Positions 44,323 through 53,257 of a DNA stretch of 64,000 nucleotides are shown here, in pieces (the stretch's first letter is position 1; every line of letters starts with the position of its first letter). Location: contig NZ_PVZB01000010.1 of assembly GCF_003002025.1 (NCBI RefSeq), positions 124,001-188,000 on the forward strand, written 5' to 3'. The notes beneath the pieces were generated by a model. The model did not search any database. It was given only the letters and a program-made list of their open reading frames with translations, and was not told the origin of the DNA. Source of the DNA: Paraburkholderia sp. BL25I1N1. GTDB taxonomy: Bacteria; Pseudomonadota; Gammaproteobacteria; Burkholderiales; Burkholderiaceae. The position numbers and the translations under genes were made by a program.

Positions 44323-46052
44323 TGCGCGGCTCCGCTCGCCGCGTCCGTCGCATCTTTGCCGGCTGCACCAACCGCGGCCGCGAACGGCGCCTGCGCATGC
44401 GCGAAATCGCCAGCACGGCGGAAGTCTTCCAGGTCGTTCACGCCGCGCCAGTGGCCGTGCACGTATTGCACTTCAATCGATTCGCCCGCTTCGATCAGCG
44501 CGTTCAGCAACGCCGGCATGTCGAGCGACGCGAAATCCGCGCGCGCCTGCAACTGGCTCATCACCGCCTGCAAACGCTCGCGGCCTTCACCGCGCACATT
44601 CAGCAGACCGACCCAGCGGCCATGCGGTGTTTGCGACGCGATCGCCGAGGATGCATCCTGCCCGCTCGACACGTGACGCAGCACGACCTTGTTGCCGAAC
44701 AAACCACGGTCGTCGGCGGCCGAACACCACGCGAAATCGCGCACGCTGGCATTTTCCGCGTCAGTCAGCGACGAATCGACCACCACGCTGAACGCCGCTT
44801 CGCTCTCCACGAGATCGCGCAGAATGTAGCTGCGGAACAGCAGATCGCCGTACGAGACCACTGTATCGCCCGCGAGTTTATCGACCGCACACGCGAGCGA
44901 CGCGAGTTCGCCGGTTTGCGCGTGCTGTTCATTGACGACGAGCTTGATGCCCGCCGTGTCGATCGCATCGGCGCGATAACCGCCGACCACGGTAATGTCG
45001 TTCACGCCCTGCTTCTTGAACGCATCGACGAGCCAGCGCAAGAGCGGCTTGCCGGCGATCGGCAGCATCACTTTCGGACGGTCTTCGGTGACGGCTTCGA
45101 GGCCCTTGCCGCGGCTCGCTGCGAGCAGGACCGCGGAACCGGCGGCACGGCCGCTCGACAGGTAGCGATCCTCGGCTTCCGAGTATTCGTCGGCGTCTTG
45201 CAGGCGGAAGATTTCGTTGACGGCGGCAATGCTGTCTTCCACATTGACAAGCGTTTCGCTCGAATGGATCTCTTTGGCGACGGCCTGCATGGCCGACGTC
45301 GCCGCGCGAATCAGATGGTTCGCCCAGATCACCGTGCTGATGCCGGCTTCGCGGAACACTTCGGTGGGCGTGCTGTAGTACTTGGTCGGCACGATCACGA
45401 GCGGGCCGCGGCCGGCCCATTCGCGCGCGAATTCGAGAATTTCGTCGGGACGCGACAGCTTGCTGTGAATCAGGATCGCGTCCGCGCCGGCCTGGCGGTA
45501 CGCTTCCGCGCGACGCAGCGCTTCGTCCATACCCCAGCCGGCGATCAACGCTTCAACCCGCGCGACGATCGAAAAATTCTCATCGGACTGCGAGTCTTTG
45601 CCGGCCTTGATCTTGCCGCAGAACTCGTCCATATCGGCGAGCGGCTGTGCTTCGCCGTTGATGAAGCTGTTGGTCTTGGGGAATTGCTTGTCTTCGATAC
45701 ACACGCCGGCAATGCCCCGCTGTTCGAGCTTGCGCACCAGGCGGCGCACGTTGTTGAAGTTACCGTAGCCGGTATCGCCGTCGAGCAGGATCGGCAGATC
45801 GCTGGCGTCGGCCATGAATTCGAGCGTGTCGACCACTTGCGTCCAGCTTGCTTCGTTGTTGTCGCGCACGCCGTATTGCGCGGAGATCGCGAGGCCCGAA
45901 CCCCAGATGGCCTTGAAGCCGGCTTCGCGAACAATGCGGGCGGACAGGCCGTTATGGGCCTCCATCATGAATTCGAGTTCGTTGCTGACGAGCATCTGGC
46001 GCAGGCGCGCGCTACGGGAAACAGACACGAAAGCGGGTTCGCGGGCGTTCAT
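44319..46052 (-). CDS. aepX: PEP mutase fused to a nucleotidyltransferase
   Basis: A 577-residue fusion. Residues about 10-290 are phosphoenolpyruvate mutase: GFKAIWGSGLAISA, LPILLDGDTGYGN and the EDKQFPKTNSF signature. After a short linker, residues about 320-560 are a nucleotidyltransferase (AVLLAASRGKGLEAVTEDRP with KVMLPIAGKPLLRWL, then VVGGYRADAID and YGDLLFRS). Such a domain can activate 2-aminoethylphosphonate with CTP (PntC type). The start ATG 46052 has AGGAG eight bases upstream. It is the first gene of aepX-aepY-phnW. Confidence 0.93.
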   Translation of the reverse strand: MNAREPAFVSVSRSARLRQMLVSNELEFMMEAHNGLSARIVREAGFKAIWGSGLAISAQYGVRDNNEASWTQVVDTLEFMADASDLPILLDGDTGYGNFNNVRRLVRKLEQRGIAGVCIEDKQFPKTNSFINGEAQPLADMDEFCGKIKAGKDSQSDENFSIVARVEALIAGWGMDEALRRAEAYRQAGADAILIHSKLSRPDEILEFAREWAGRGPLVIVPTKYYSTPTEVFREAGISTVIWANHLIRAATSAMQAVAKEIHSSETLVNVEDSIAAVNEIFRLQDADEYSEAEDRYLSSGRAAGSAVLLAASRGKGLEAVTEDRPKVMLPIAGKPLLRWLVDAFKKQGVNDITVVGGYRADAIDTAGIKLVVNEQHAQTGELASLACAVDKLAGDTVVSYGDLLFRSYILRDLVESEAAFSVVVDSSLTDAENASVRDFAWCSAADDRGLFGNKVVLRHVSSGQDASSAIASQTPHGRWVGLLNVRGEGRERLQAVMSQLQARADFASLDMPALLNALIEAGESIEVQYVHGHWRGVNDLEDFRRAGDFAHAQAPFAAAVGAAGKDATDAASGAAQ

Positions 46053-46657
46053 TTTATGTACTCCTGGTGGCGGGCTTATCAATGCTCTTCTATTGCCCGG
46101 CTGGCGTCTGGAAAACGGCGACTATAGCGGAATTTTTATTTATTCGTCTTTTCCGTGACAGCGGTTTTCTTCATTTGCGGATAAGTGGAAAAATGTGTCG
46201 TTTTTTGCAATCCGCAATTGCGAGAAGTCGCTTGGATTTTATTGGCGTTTTGTGGAATTCTGCCGCAACCGCACGACCACGCTTCGACGGGCGGCGCGTC
46301 CGTTCGTTTTTGTCATCACGCGGTTGTGGCGATACCGAGGTTTTAGTATCCGTATTTTATTTACGGAAGGTTTTAACTCTTATTATCGATTCGCCAACAC
46401 TGCCATTTTCTCACCCGCAATCGTGGGGAATCCCGATTAAATCAGCATCGAGTAAATCAGCAAGTGCGAATGCACGCATAAAGCCGCCCTCACGATGATA
46501 AAAAGTCCTTTTAGTCAGACGAATAAAAAACCTGACAGCGGGTTTCCCCTGCCCTGCGCAGCTTCTGTCGCCGCGCCGTAAACACAGTCAGCGACAAGCC
46601 ACTCGCCGCAAGCGAATCCAATCCCTGACCGACCACCGTTCGAAAGCAGAAACCGCT
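46053..46657. other. AT-rich intergenic region upstream of aepX
   Basis: About 600 bases between the divergent aepX and chemoreceptor genes. Its centre (about 46100-46510) is visibly AT-rich, unlike the surroundings, with runs such as TTTTTTGCAATC and TATTTTATTTACGG. I see no credible gene; an 81-codon frame from 46195 has no ribosome site. It may be a regulatory leader or a remnant of acquired DNA. Confidence 0.55.
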
Positions 46658-48199
46658 ATGACCCTGAACAAAAAACTGACCTCGATGATCGCCGTCCTCT
46701 GGATCGGCCTGATCCTGATCGGCGGCTTCGGTGCATGGCAAAACCGTGCCTCCATGATCTCCGACCGCCGCGATCAGTTGAAATCGCTGATCGACCAGGC
46801 CGACCACATCGTCGAGCGCTACTACACGCTCGCGCAGCAGCACACCATCACGGACGAGGAAGCCAGAAAGCAGGCGCTCGATTCCCTCAAGGCGATGCGT
46901 TACGGCACGGACGGCTACATCTCCGTCAACAATTCGCAGCCCGTCATGCTGATGCATCCGTTCAAGCCGCAGATGGTCGGCAAGGACCTGACGCAATTCA
47001 CCGATCCGGCGGGCAACCATCTGTTCGTCGATATCGTCAACGCGGGCAATCGCGACGGCGGCGGCTTCGTCGACTACCTGTGGGCCAAGCCGGGCAGCGA
47101 CAAACCCGTGGCCAAGACCAGCTTCTCGCGGCACTTCGCGCCGTGGGACTGGTATATCGTCACCGGCATGTACATGGACGACGTGCAACGCGCGTTCTAC
47201 GCCAATCTGCTGCGCTGGCTCGTCATTACCGTCGCGCTCGGCGCGATCGCCACCGTCGTCATGTTGCTGGTGCTGCGCAGTATTCGCCGCATGCTCGGCG
47301 GCGATCTCGAAGTGGCCGTCGAACACGCGCGGTTGATGGCGCGCGGCGATCTGGCCACGCGCGTGCCGGTTCAGTCGGACAACACCGGCAGTCTGTTGCA
47401 CGCGCTTCAGACGATGCAGGCCGGTCTCGTCGAAACGGTGTCGCGCGTGCGTCTCGGCACGGAGAACATCAATATCGGCGCGACCGAAATCGCCGCCGGC
47501 AACACGGACCTGTCGCAGCGCACGGAAGAACAGGCCGCCGCGCTCGTCGAGACGGCGTCGAGCATGGACCAGATGACGGTCAACGTGAAGCAGAACGCGG
47601 ACAGCGCGCTGCAGGCCGCGCATCTCGCCGGTCAGGCCGCGGACGTCGCCACGCGCGGCAGCCGCGTGGTGGACGACGTGGTGCGCACGATGGGCGAGAT
47701 CACCACCAGTTCGCGGCAGATCGGCGACATCATCGGCGTGATCGACGGCATCGCGTTCCAGACCAACATCCTGGCGCTCAACGCCGCCGTCGAAGCGGCC
47801 CGCGCGGGCGAACAGGGACGCGGCTTCGCGGTGGTCGCCGCCGAAGTGCGCAGCCTCGCGCAACGTTCGGCCACGGCGGCGAAGGAAATCAAGGCGTTGA
47901 TCGAAACGTCGACGACTACCGTGGAATCCGGCGCGTCGCTGGTCGCCAACGCCGGGTCGACGATGGGCGAGATCGTGCAATCGGTGCGCCGCGTGAACGA
48001 GATTCTCGAGGAGATCAGCAACGCCTCGCGCGAACAGAGCGCGGGCATCGAGCAGGTCAATCGCGCGGTCGGCGAAATGGATCAGGTCACGCAGCAGAAC
48101 GCGGCGCTGGTCGAAGAGGCCGCCGCTGCGGCGCATTCCTTGAAGGATCAGGTGGGTGTGCTGCGCGAAGCGATTTCGAGCTTCGCGCTGCCGGCCTGA
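46658..48199 (+). CDS. Methyl-accepting chemotaxis protein with sCache domain
   Basis: A 513-residue chemoreceptor. It has an N-terminal membrane helix (residues about 8-27), a periplasmic single-Cache domain (GYISVNNSQPVMLMHPFKP, DYLWAKPGSDKPVAKTSF, PWDWYIVTGMYMDDV), a second helix (about 188-209), HAMP, and a coiled-coil signalling domain whose tip is AFQTNILALNAAVEAARAG. The C-terminus lacks the NWETF-like tail for receptor modification enzymes. The ligand is not known; sCache receptors often bind small organic acids. It is monocistronic and ends at two terminators. Confidence 0.95.
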   Translation: MTLNKKLTSMIAVLWIGLILIGGFGAWQNRASMISDRRDQLKSLIDQADHIVERYYTLAQQHTITDEEARKQALDSLKAMRYGTDGYISVNNSQPVMLMHPFKPQMVGKDLTQFTDPAGNHLFVDIVNAGNRDGGGFVDYLWAKPGSDKPVAKTSFSRHFAPWDWYIVTGMYMDDVQRAFYANLLRWLVITVALGAIATVVMLLVLRSIRRMLGGDLEVAVEHARLMARGDLATRVPVQSDNTGSLLHALQTMQAGLVETVSRVRLGTENINIGATEIAAGNTDLSQRTEEQAAALVETASSMDQMTVNVKQNADSALQAAHLAGQAADVATRGSRVVDDVVRTMGEITTSSRQIGDIIGVIDGIAFQTNILALNAAVEAARAGEQGRGFAVVAAEVRSLAQRSATAAKEIKALIETSTTTVESGASLVANAGSTMGEIVQSVRRVNEILEEISNASREQSAGIEQVNRAVGEMDQVTQQNAALVEEAAAAAHSLKDQVGVLREAISSFALPA

Positions 48200-48253
48200 G
48201 CGTTTTTACACCGCCTGACACGAGCAGCGGAACAGCAGAAGCAGCAAAAAAGA

Positions 48254-48279
48254 AGGCGCTCAACAGGCAGGGAGCGCCT
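48254..48279 (+). terminator. First terminator after the chemoreceptor gene
   Basis: AGGCGCTC (48254-48261) pairs with GAGCGCCT (48272-48279), followed by CTTTAAC. The hairpin is weaker than the next one. Confidence 0.6.
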
Positions 48280-48325
48280 CTTTAACACGCCGCGTCGGAG
48301 TCGACGCATTAATCGAACGAAACAG

Positions 48326-48359
48326 CCGCGCGGATTTTTCAAGTCCGCGCGGTTTTTTT
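48326..48359 (+). terminator. Second, stronger terminator
   Basis: CCGCGCGGA (48326-48334) and TCCGCGCGG (48344-48352) form a 9-bp stem followed by seven Ts. It lies only 47 bases after the first hairpin, so a short transcript might end here. Confidence 0.85.
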
Positions 48360-48390
48360 ATGGACGCGCGCGCCCCGGTCTAGCGTCGGT

Positions 48391-48896
48391 TTGCGCCTCG
48401 TCGGCACGGTCACCGCGCTCGGCGGCGGCACGGTGCGCGACGTTCGGCTCGGTCACTATCCTCTTGCGTGGATCTCGCATCCAGATTACGTTCTCATTAC
48501 AATCGGAGCGGCGTCGATAGCCGCGGCGTGCGCGAGGTGGCTGCGCAACTGGCAAAGACTCTTCGTCACGGTCGGTGCGATCGGCTGCGACGTGGCCGCC
48601 GCGCTGGACGCAAGCCCCGCCATTGTCGTGCCGGCCGACGCGACCGCCGGCGTGCACTGCGGCATGTTGCGCGACGTGCTGTGCAACCAGATGCCGCTGG
48701 TGTTGCGTCAGGAGTTGTAAGCGGGCATCACGCCCGGCGCCGGCGTCGTGTATGTGGGTTTGCAAGCCTGCGGCGCGGCGGCGGAACCGGTGTCGCTCGT
48801 GGTGCTAGCAAGCGGTTCGCGATGCACATGCCAGCCGCGCGTTTCCGCTGGCAACTCAAGGCATTCACCGCCGCCGATTCGGGCGGCACAAGTTAA
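48391..48896 (+). pseudogene. Decayed TRIC/UPF0126 (YicG-like) membrane channel gene
   Basis: The reading RLVGTVTALGGGTVRDVRLGH then YPLAWISHPDYVLITIGAA matches the second helix-loop region of trimeric intracellular cation (TRIC/UPF0126) proteins. Later, GMLRDVLCNQMPLVLRQEL matches the family signature, and VVYVGLQACG the next helix. Damage seen: the first helix and start are missing, a stretch around GAIGCDVAAALD is shortened, a TAA stops the frame at 48718, and a one-base deletion near 48814 shifts it to the frame FAMHMPAARFRWQL. The intact family has about 200 residues. It lies directly upstream of the FtsI-like gene, whose frame happens to be open through it. Confidence 0.8.
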
Positions 48897-48921
48897 TCGA
48901 GCTGTTCGTTATGCGCATCCA

Positions 48922-50655
48922 ATGATCCAGAAGAAGAAATCGCAGTCGCACGATCCCTACGCGCCCGTCGCGAAGCATCCCTTGCTGGCCGCGCGCCTGC
49001 CGATGTGGCGTTCGAAATTCATCGTCCTGCTGGTGTTCGGCGCGTTCGCCTCGCTCGCGGGACGCGCGTTCTGGGTGCAGGTGGTGAACCAGGACTTCTA
49101 CGTCGATCAGGGGCAAAAGCGCTATCAGCGCACCATCGAACTCGACGCGACGCGCGGGCGGATCGTCGATCGCAACGGCTCGATGCTCGCCGTCAGCCTC
49201 GCAACCTACGAAATCTGGGCTTCGCCCAAGCTGATCGACGAAGCGGCTGTCGCGCCGCTTTCGAAACTGCTCGATCTGCCGCTCGCGGAACTGCGCCGGC
49301 GTCTGAACGGCGACAAGACCTTCGTGCTGCTCAAGCGTCAGGTGGATGCCGAGACCGCCGGACATCTGTCGAAATTGGGCCTCGCCGGCATCACGCAGAT
49401 CGCCGATTCGAAGCGCTTTTATCCCGAAGGCGAATCGGCGGCGCACGTGGTCGGCTTCACGGACATCGAGGACAACGGCCAGGAAGGCGTAGAGCTCGCC
49501 GTCAACGAACGGCTGCTCGGCGTGCCCGGCCAGCGCGAAGTGATCCGCGACCGGCTGGGGCGCGTGGTGTCCGAGACGCGGCCGCTCGTGCCCGCGCAGA
49601 ACGGCGATACCATCCACCTGACGATCGACCGGCGGATCCAGCAGCTCGCTTATGCGCAACTCAAGGAAGCGATTGCCAAACATCACGCCGAAGCCGGCAG
49701 CGTGGTGGTGCTCGACGCGCGCAACGGCGAGATCCTCGCGCTCGCCAACTACCCGAGCTTCGATCCGAACGACCGCGCCCGCCTGACCGGCCGCCAGTTA
49801 CGTAACCGCGCGGTGGTCGATACCTTCGAGCCGGGATCGACGATCAAGCCGGTGGTCGTCGCGCTCTCGATCGACGAGGGCAAGGTGCGGCCGCAGAGTG
49901 TGATCGATACCGCGCCCGGCTGGTACAAGATCGGGCCGGCCGTAATCCACGACACCTCGAATCATGGCGTGATGACCGTCGCGGAAGCCGTGCAGAAGTC
50001 GAGCAACATCGCGCTCGCCAAGCTCGCGTTGAATCTGCCGGCCGAAAAGATCTGGACCAAGTATCAGGAATACGGGCTCGGTTTGCGCCCGGAACTGACG
50101 TTTCCGGGCGTGGCATCCGGCAAGGTGCGTCCATACAAACGCTGGCGTCCGATCGAACAGGCGACCATGGCGTATGGCTACGGGCTGTCCACCTCGCTAT
50201 TGCAGATGGCGCAGGTATACACGGCCTATGCCGGCGACGGCACCATGCATCGCGTAAGTCTGTTGCGCAACGGAGCGGGCGCGGCCGCGCCGTCCGACGA
50301 CAAGGGCCACGCGGTCACGACGCCGGCCACCGCGCGTGCCATCCGCTCGATGCTGGAAATGGCAACCGGTGTGGGTGGCACAGGCCGCGCGGCGACCGTG
50401 GAGGGCTACCGGATCGGCGGCAAGACCGGCACGGCACGCAAACAGGTCGGCGCGACTTACGCGAAAAACCGCTACCGCGCGCTGTTCGTCGGCATGGCGC
50501 CGATGAGCGACCCGCGGCTGATCGTTGCGGTGATGATCGACGATCCGGCGGGCAAGGCGTTTTATGGCGGGACGGTGGCCGGCCCGGTGTTCAGCGGCGT
50601 GACGGGCGGAGCGCTGCAGTTGCTGGGTGTGCCGCCGGACGCGCCGGGTACTTGA
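48922..50655 (+). CDS. Class B penicillin-binding protein (FtsI-like transpeptidase)
   Basis: A 577-residue peptidoglycan transpeptidase with an N-terminal membrane helix (about 33-50). The pedestal domain contains ATRGRIVDRNG and the catalytic domain the three penicillin motifs: FEPGSTIKP (Ser306, Lys309), SSN at 360-362 and KTGTA at 501-505. It resembles FtsI/PBP3 in size and order but is not next to other division genes, so it is probably a second copy. ATG 48922 is chosen; the frame extends upstream only through the decayed TRIC gene. No ribosome site is obvious. Confidence 0.93.
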   Translation: MIQKKKSQSHDPYAPVAKHPLLAARLPMWRSKFIVLLVFGAFASLAGRAFWVQVVNQDFYVDQGQKRYQRTIELDATRGRIVDRNGSMLAVSLATYEIWASPKLIDEAAVAPLSKLLDLPLAELRRRLNGDKTFVLLKRQVDAETAGHLSKLGLAGITQIADSKRFYPEGESAAHVVGFTDIEDNGQEGVELAVNERLLGVPGQREVIRDRLGRVVSETRPLVPAQNGDTIHLTIDRRIQQLAYAQLKEAIAKHHAEAGSVVVLDARNGEILALANYPSFDPNDRARLTGRQLRNRAVVDTFEPGSTIKPVVVALSIDEGKVRPQSVIDTAPGWYKIGPAVIHDTSNHGVMTVAEAVQKSSNIALAKLALNLPAEKIWTKYQEYGLGLRPELTFPGVASGKVRPYKRWRPIEQATMAYGYGLSTSLLQMAQVYTAYAGDGTMHRVSLLRNGAGAAAPSDDKGHAVTTPATARAIRSMLEMATGVGGTGRAATVEGYRIGGKTGTARKQVGATYAKNRYRALFVGMAPMSDPRLIVAVMIDDPAGKAFYGGTVAGPVFSGVTGGALQLLGVPPDAPGT

Positions 50656-50815
50656 ACGAGAGCTTCGGGTGGCATGCGGCGAGCGACGGAGGCGCGCGAT
50701 TCCTTTTTCGCATGCCGTGCAGAAGATTGATGCGTTGGGCTGCCATTGCGTCAATCTCGCCAGCCACCCAGTCGCGCAGGTCACGCAAATTCGGCGCGAG
50801 CGTCAGCGCCTCGTA

Positions 50816-51931
50816 TCAACGTGCCATCTGCGCATCGCTCGCTGCTGCCAGCGCCTCGATGCGATTGCGGCCGTTGCGTTTGGCCTGATACATCGCGCGA
50901 TCGGCATCTTCTATCATCGCGCCGCCCAGTTTGGCCGCCTCGCTCGGTGTGCCGCTGATCGTGCGCGCCGCCACACCGATCGACACCGTCAGGACGATGC
51001 GCTCGCCATGATTGTCCTGCAAAGCCAGCCGTTCGACCGCCAGCCGCACACGCTCGGCGACGGTAAGCGCGTCGGCCCGGTCGCCTTGCAGCAGCGCGGC
51101 GAATTCTTCGCCGCCATAACGCGCCACCGTATCGCCGAGACGCACCTGTTGCCGCACACAAGCCGCCACAGCCGCCAGTGCGCGGTCGCCGGTCTGGTGG
51201 CCGTAGGTGTCGTTGATGCGCTTGAAGCTGTCGATATCGATGAACAGACACGCCACCGGCACGCCGTAGCGACAGGCGCGCATGATCTCCTCGCGCATCC
51301 GCTCGTCGAAATAGCGGCGATTGGCGAGGCCCGTCAATGAATCGGTCATGCCCATTTGCTTGAGCCGCTCGCGATGCGCGACGTTGTCGAGACTCGCTGT
51401 CACGATGCTCGCGAAGCGCTCCAGAATGTCGGTGGCCATGCCTTCGGCGAAACGCGCCGGGTCGTCGCTGCCGAGACAGAGATAGCCGCTCGCGGCGTCG
51501 CCCACGGCAAGCGGCAGCACGATTGCGCTCGCGGGGACCGCGCCGTCGCCGAAGAATGCACGCCGCGCCGAATCGCCCATGCCGTGCAGCTTGCCGAGCC
51601 ACGGCCGGCCCGCTTCGCACAAGCCTTGTGCGGCAAGGCCACCTTCGCGCGAGACCAGCAGCTTCGACTGATCGAGTGCGCGCAAGGCGGCCGGCTCGAG
51701 CAGCTCGCGCAGCATTGGCGCGCGGTCGTCGAGCCAGAGCGTCACGCCCGTCAGCGAAAATTCCCGCGGCAATTGAGTGAACAGCGTGTCGAGAAACGAT
51801 GCGAAGTCCTGAGCGCCGATTAAACGCAGTTCGACGTTCTGGAAGCGCCGTAACGTGCGCTCGTTGTGCTGCACGGTATCGACGAGCGAACGAAGGCGCT
51901 CGGAAAGCGGCGTTTGGGCGAGGTTCGTCAC
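50816..51931 (-). CDS. Diguanylate cyclase (DUF484-GGDEF)
   Basis: A 371-residue protein. Residues about 10-180 are a DUF484/GAF-like sensor (LVDTVQHNERTLRRFQNVEL, REFSLTGVTLWLDDRAP). Residues about 195-360 are a GGDEF domain: TDSLTGLANRRYFDERM, FIDIDSFKRINDTYGHQTGD and the active site RYGGEEFA. The inhibitory RxxD site (RLGD) is five residues before GGEEF, so product inhibition by c-di-GMP is likely. No membrane segment is seen, so it is cytoplasmic. It is monocistronic. Confidence 0.9.
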   Translation of the reverse strand: MTNLAQTPLSERLRSLVDTVQHNERTLRRFQNVELRLIGAQDFASFLDTLFTQLPREFSLTGVTLWLDDRAPMLRELLEPAALRALDQSKLLVSREGGLAAQGLCEAGRPWLGKLHGMGDSARRAFFGDGAVPASAIVLPLAVGDAASGYLCLGSDDPARFAEGMATDILERFASIVTASLDNVAHRERLKQMGMTDSLTGLANRRYFDERMREEIMRACRYGVPVACLFIDIDSFKRINDTYGHQTGDRALAAVAACVRQQVRLGDTVARYGGEEFAALLQGDRADALTVAERVRLAVERLALQDNHGERIVLTVSIGVAARTISGTPSEAAKLGGAMIEDADRAMYQAKRNGRNRIEALAAASDAQMAR

Positions 51932-52204
51932 GTTATCAGGGGCGGGCCCGAAGGCGAAGCGGGGTTGGCGACCCCAATCGCTGTAATAACGGCGGATCTT
52001 GCCGGGTCTTGAGGGTCCGATCGCGCGACTACGCTTTTACGCGGTTCGCTTTTCGCCTTCTTAAGTCTGGCTTAATTCTTTGCTGCAACCATGAGGCACA
52101 ACATCCCCTGTTGAAGCCGCCAGAGCACCGGCGGCGCTTTTTCCCCGGGGTGTCGACGGCGCGCCAGAAGATGGGCTGCAGGCCCGCGAAGAAGGAGTCA
52201 GACC

Positions 52205-52462
52205 ATGGTTGAAGACACGGTATTCGAGCATCTGCGCGCCATGCCCGGCAATGACTGGGTCAGCCAGATTCACTCATGCAAGGTCTCGGACCCGCTGCAG
52301 CATCCTTGGGGTCGCTCATACCGGCTCGTCGAATGGACCATGAAGCACACGCCCGAATCAAGCCACCGCGTGGTGCCCGCCGAGAGCACGCCGCTCGAGA
52401 TCGCTCAAGCTGTTGTCTCGCACGTGCCGGGCCGCCGTTTTTGCCAGGACGGCAACGAATAA
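52205..52462 (+). CDS. Small protein, probably DUF2866 family
   Basis: An 85-residue protein starting at ATG 52205 after AGGAG. The middle stretch CKVSDPLQHPWGRSYRLVEW is as in small Burkholderia DUF2866 proteins, and the tail RRVVPAEST-type region (RVVPAESTPLEIAQAVVSHV) agrees. It has no signal peptide. Function is unknown. The family assignment is from memory of the pattern. Confidence 0.6.
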   Translation: MVEDTVFEHLRAMPGNDWVSQIHSCKVSDPLQHPWGRSYRLVEWTMKHTPESSHRVVPAESTPLEIAQAVVSHVPGRRFCQDGNE

Positions 52463-52500
52463 CCCAGCAGCGCGCTGACACGCGCCGCGCAATCGACGCT

Positions 52501-53139
52501 CTAGCCGCGCGCGGCGATCGATGCGCAGTGGTCCAACGCATCATCCAGCCGGTCGTTGCCCCAGAACATTTCATCGCCGACAAAAAACGTCGGCGCGCCA
52601 AAGATGCCACGAGCCGCGGCCGCCGCGGTTTGTTCACGCAAGCGTAGTTTGTTCGCGTCGCTTTGCGCTTCGGCGATGATCTCCGCCGCCGGCAAACCCA
52701 GTTCATCGAGCGCTTCGCCCACCACTTCCATCGAACCGATATCGCGGTCATGCGCGAAGTTCAGTTGCATGATCTTGCGGCAATAGGCGGCGATCCATTC
52801 GCGCTGCGCGCCGAGGAGCGCCACGCGCATTGCAAGAAGCGCGGCGCGCGGAAACGTGGAGGGACGCTTCAGGGCGATGCCGTATTTGCGGCATTGCCGT
52901 TCCATGTCCTTCCACACATACGCACCCTTTTCCTTCTGAAGCACGAACGGCGAATTGTCGAAACCGAGATCGCGAAACACCGGCCCCAACAGGAACGGAC
53001 GCCAGCGAATCCGCACGCCTCGCGCAGCGGCCTCCGCTTCGATGCGCATGACGCTGAGGTAGCTGTAATTGCTGCCGAAGTCGAACCAGAAATCGATTTC
53101 CGGCGCATGCGTGGGCACGCGCGTTGCTGATTCGTTCAT
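52501..53139 (-). CDS. 2-hydroxychromene-2-carboxylate isomerase family protein
   Basis: A 212-residue DsbA-like (GST kappa) thioredoxin-fold protein. The N-terminal FWFDFGSNYSYLS has the Ser of the isomerase instead of the redox CxxC. IRWRPFLLGPVFRDLGF and the cis-proline region GIFGAPTFFVGDEMFWGNDR are family hallmarks. In naphthalene catabolism the enzyme isomerises 2-hydroxychromene-2-carboxylate with glutathione. No aromatic pathway genes are here, so the substrate is unknown. ATG 53139 follows GGAGGGCAAAAG. Confidence 0.88.
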   Translation of the reverse strand: MNESATRVPTHAPEIDFWFDFGSNYSYLSVMRIEAEAAARGVRIRWRPFLLGPVFRDLGFDNSPFVLQKEKGAYVWKDMERQCRKYGIALKRPSTFPRAALLAMRVALLGAQREWIAAYCRKIMQLNFAHDRDIGSMEVVGEALDELGLPAAEIIAEAQSDANKLRLREQTAAAAARGIFGAPTFFVGDEMFWGNDRLDDALDHCASIAARG

Positions 53140-53257
53140 CTTTTGCCCTCCAGTCATTCGTAACCGGACCGCGCTTATGTCTTGCAAAGCTTAACAGTCG
53201 GACAGAGCGCGTGTCCCTATGATGGCCCTTCACACCGCTACGTCAGATGCTCATAAC

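Noticed and set aside
42048..46052. Phosphonate degradation pathway
   Set aside because: phnW alone is catabolic elsewhere, but PEP mutase and phosphonopyruvate decarboxylase in the same operon show synthesis. No phnX or C-P lyase gene is present.
46195..46440. 81-codon frame in the AT-rich leader
   Set aside because: It has no ribosome site and no domain. Composition alone explains it.
46511..48136. Long minus-strand frame across the chemoreceptor gene
   Set aside because: The plus strand encodes a complete chemoreceptor. The antisense product is low-complexity Arg/His/Asp.
48748..48921. N-terminal extension of the FtsI-like protein
   Set aside because: The residues belong to the decayed TRIC gene in the same frame, and the real start fits ATG 48922.
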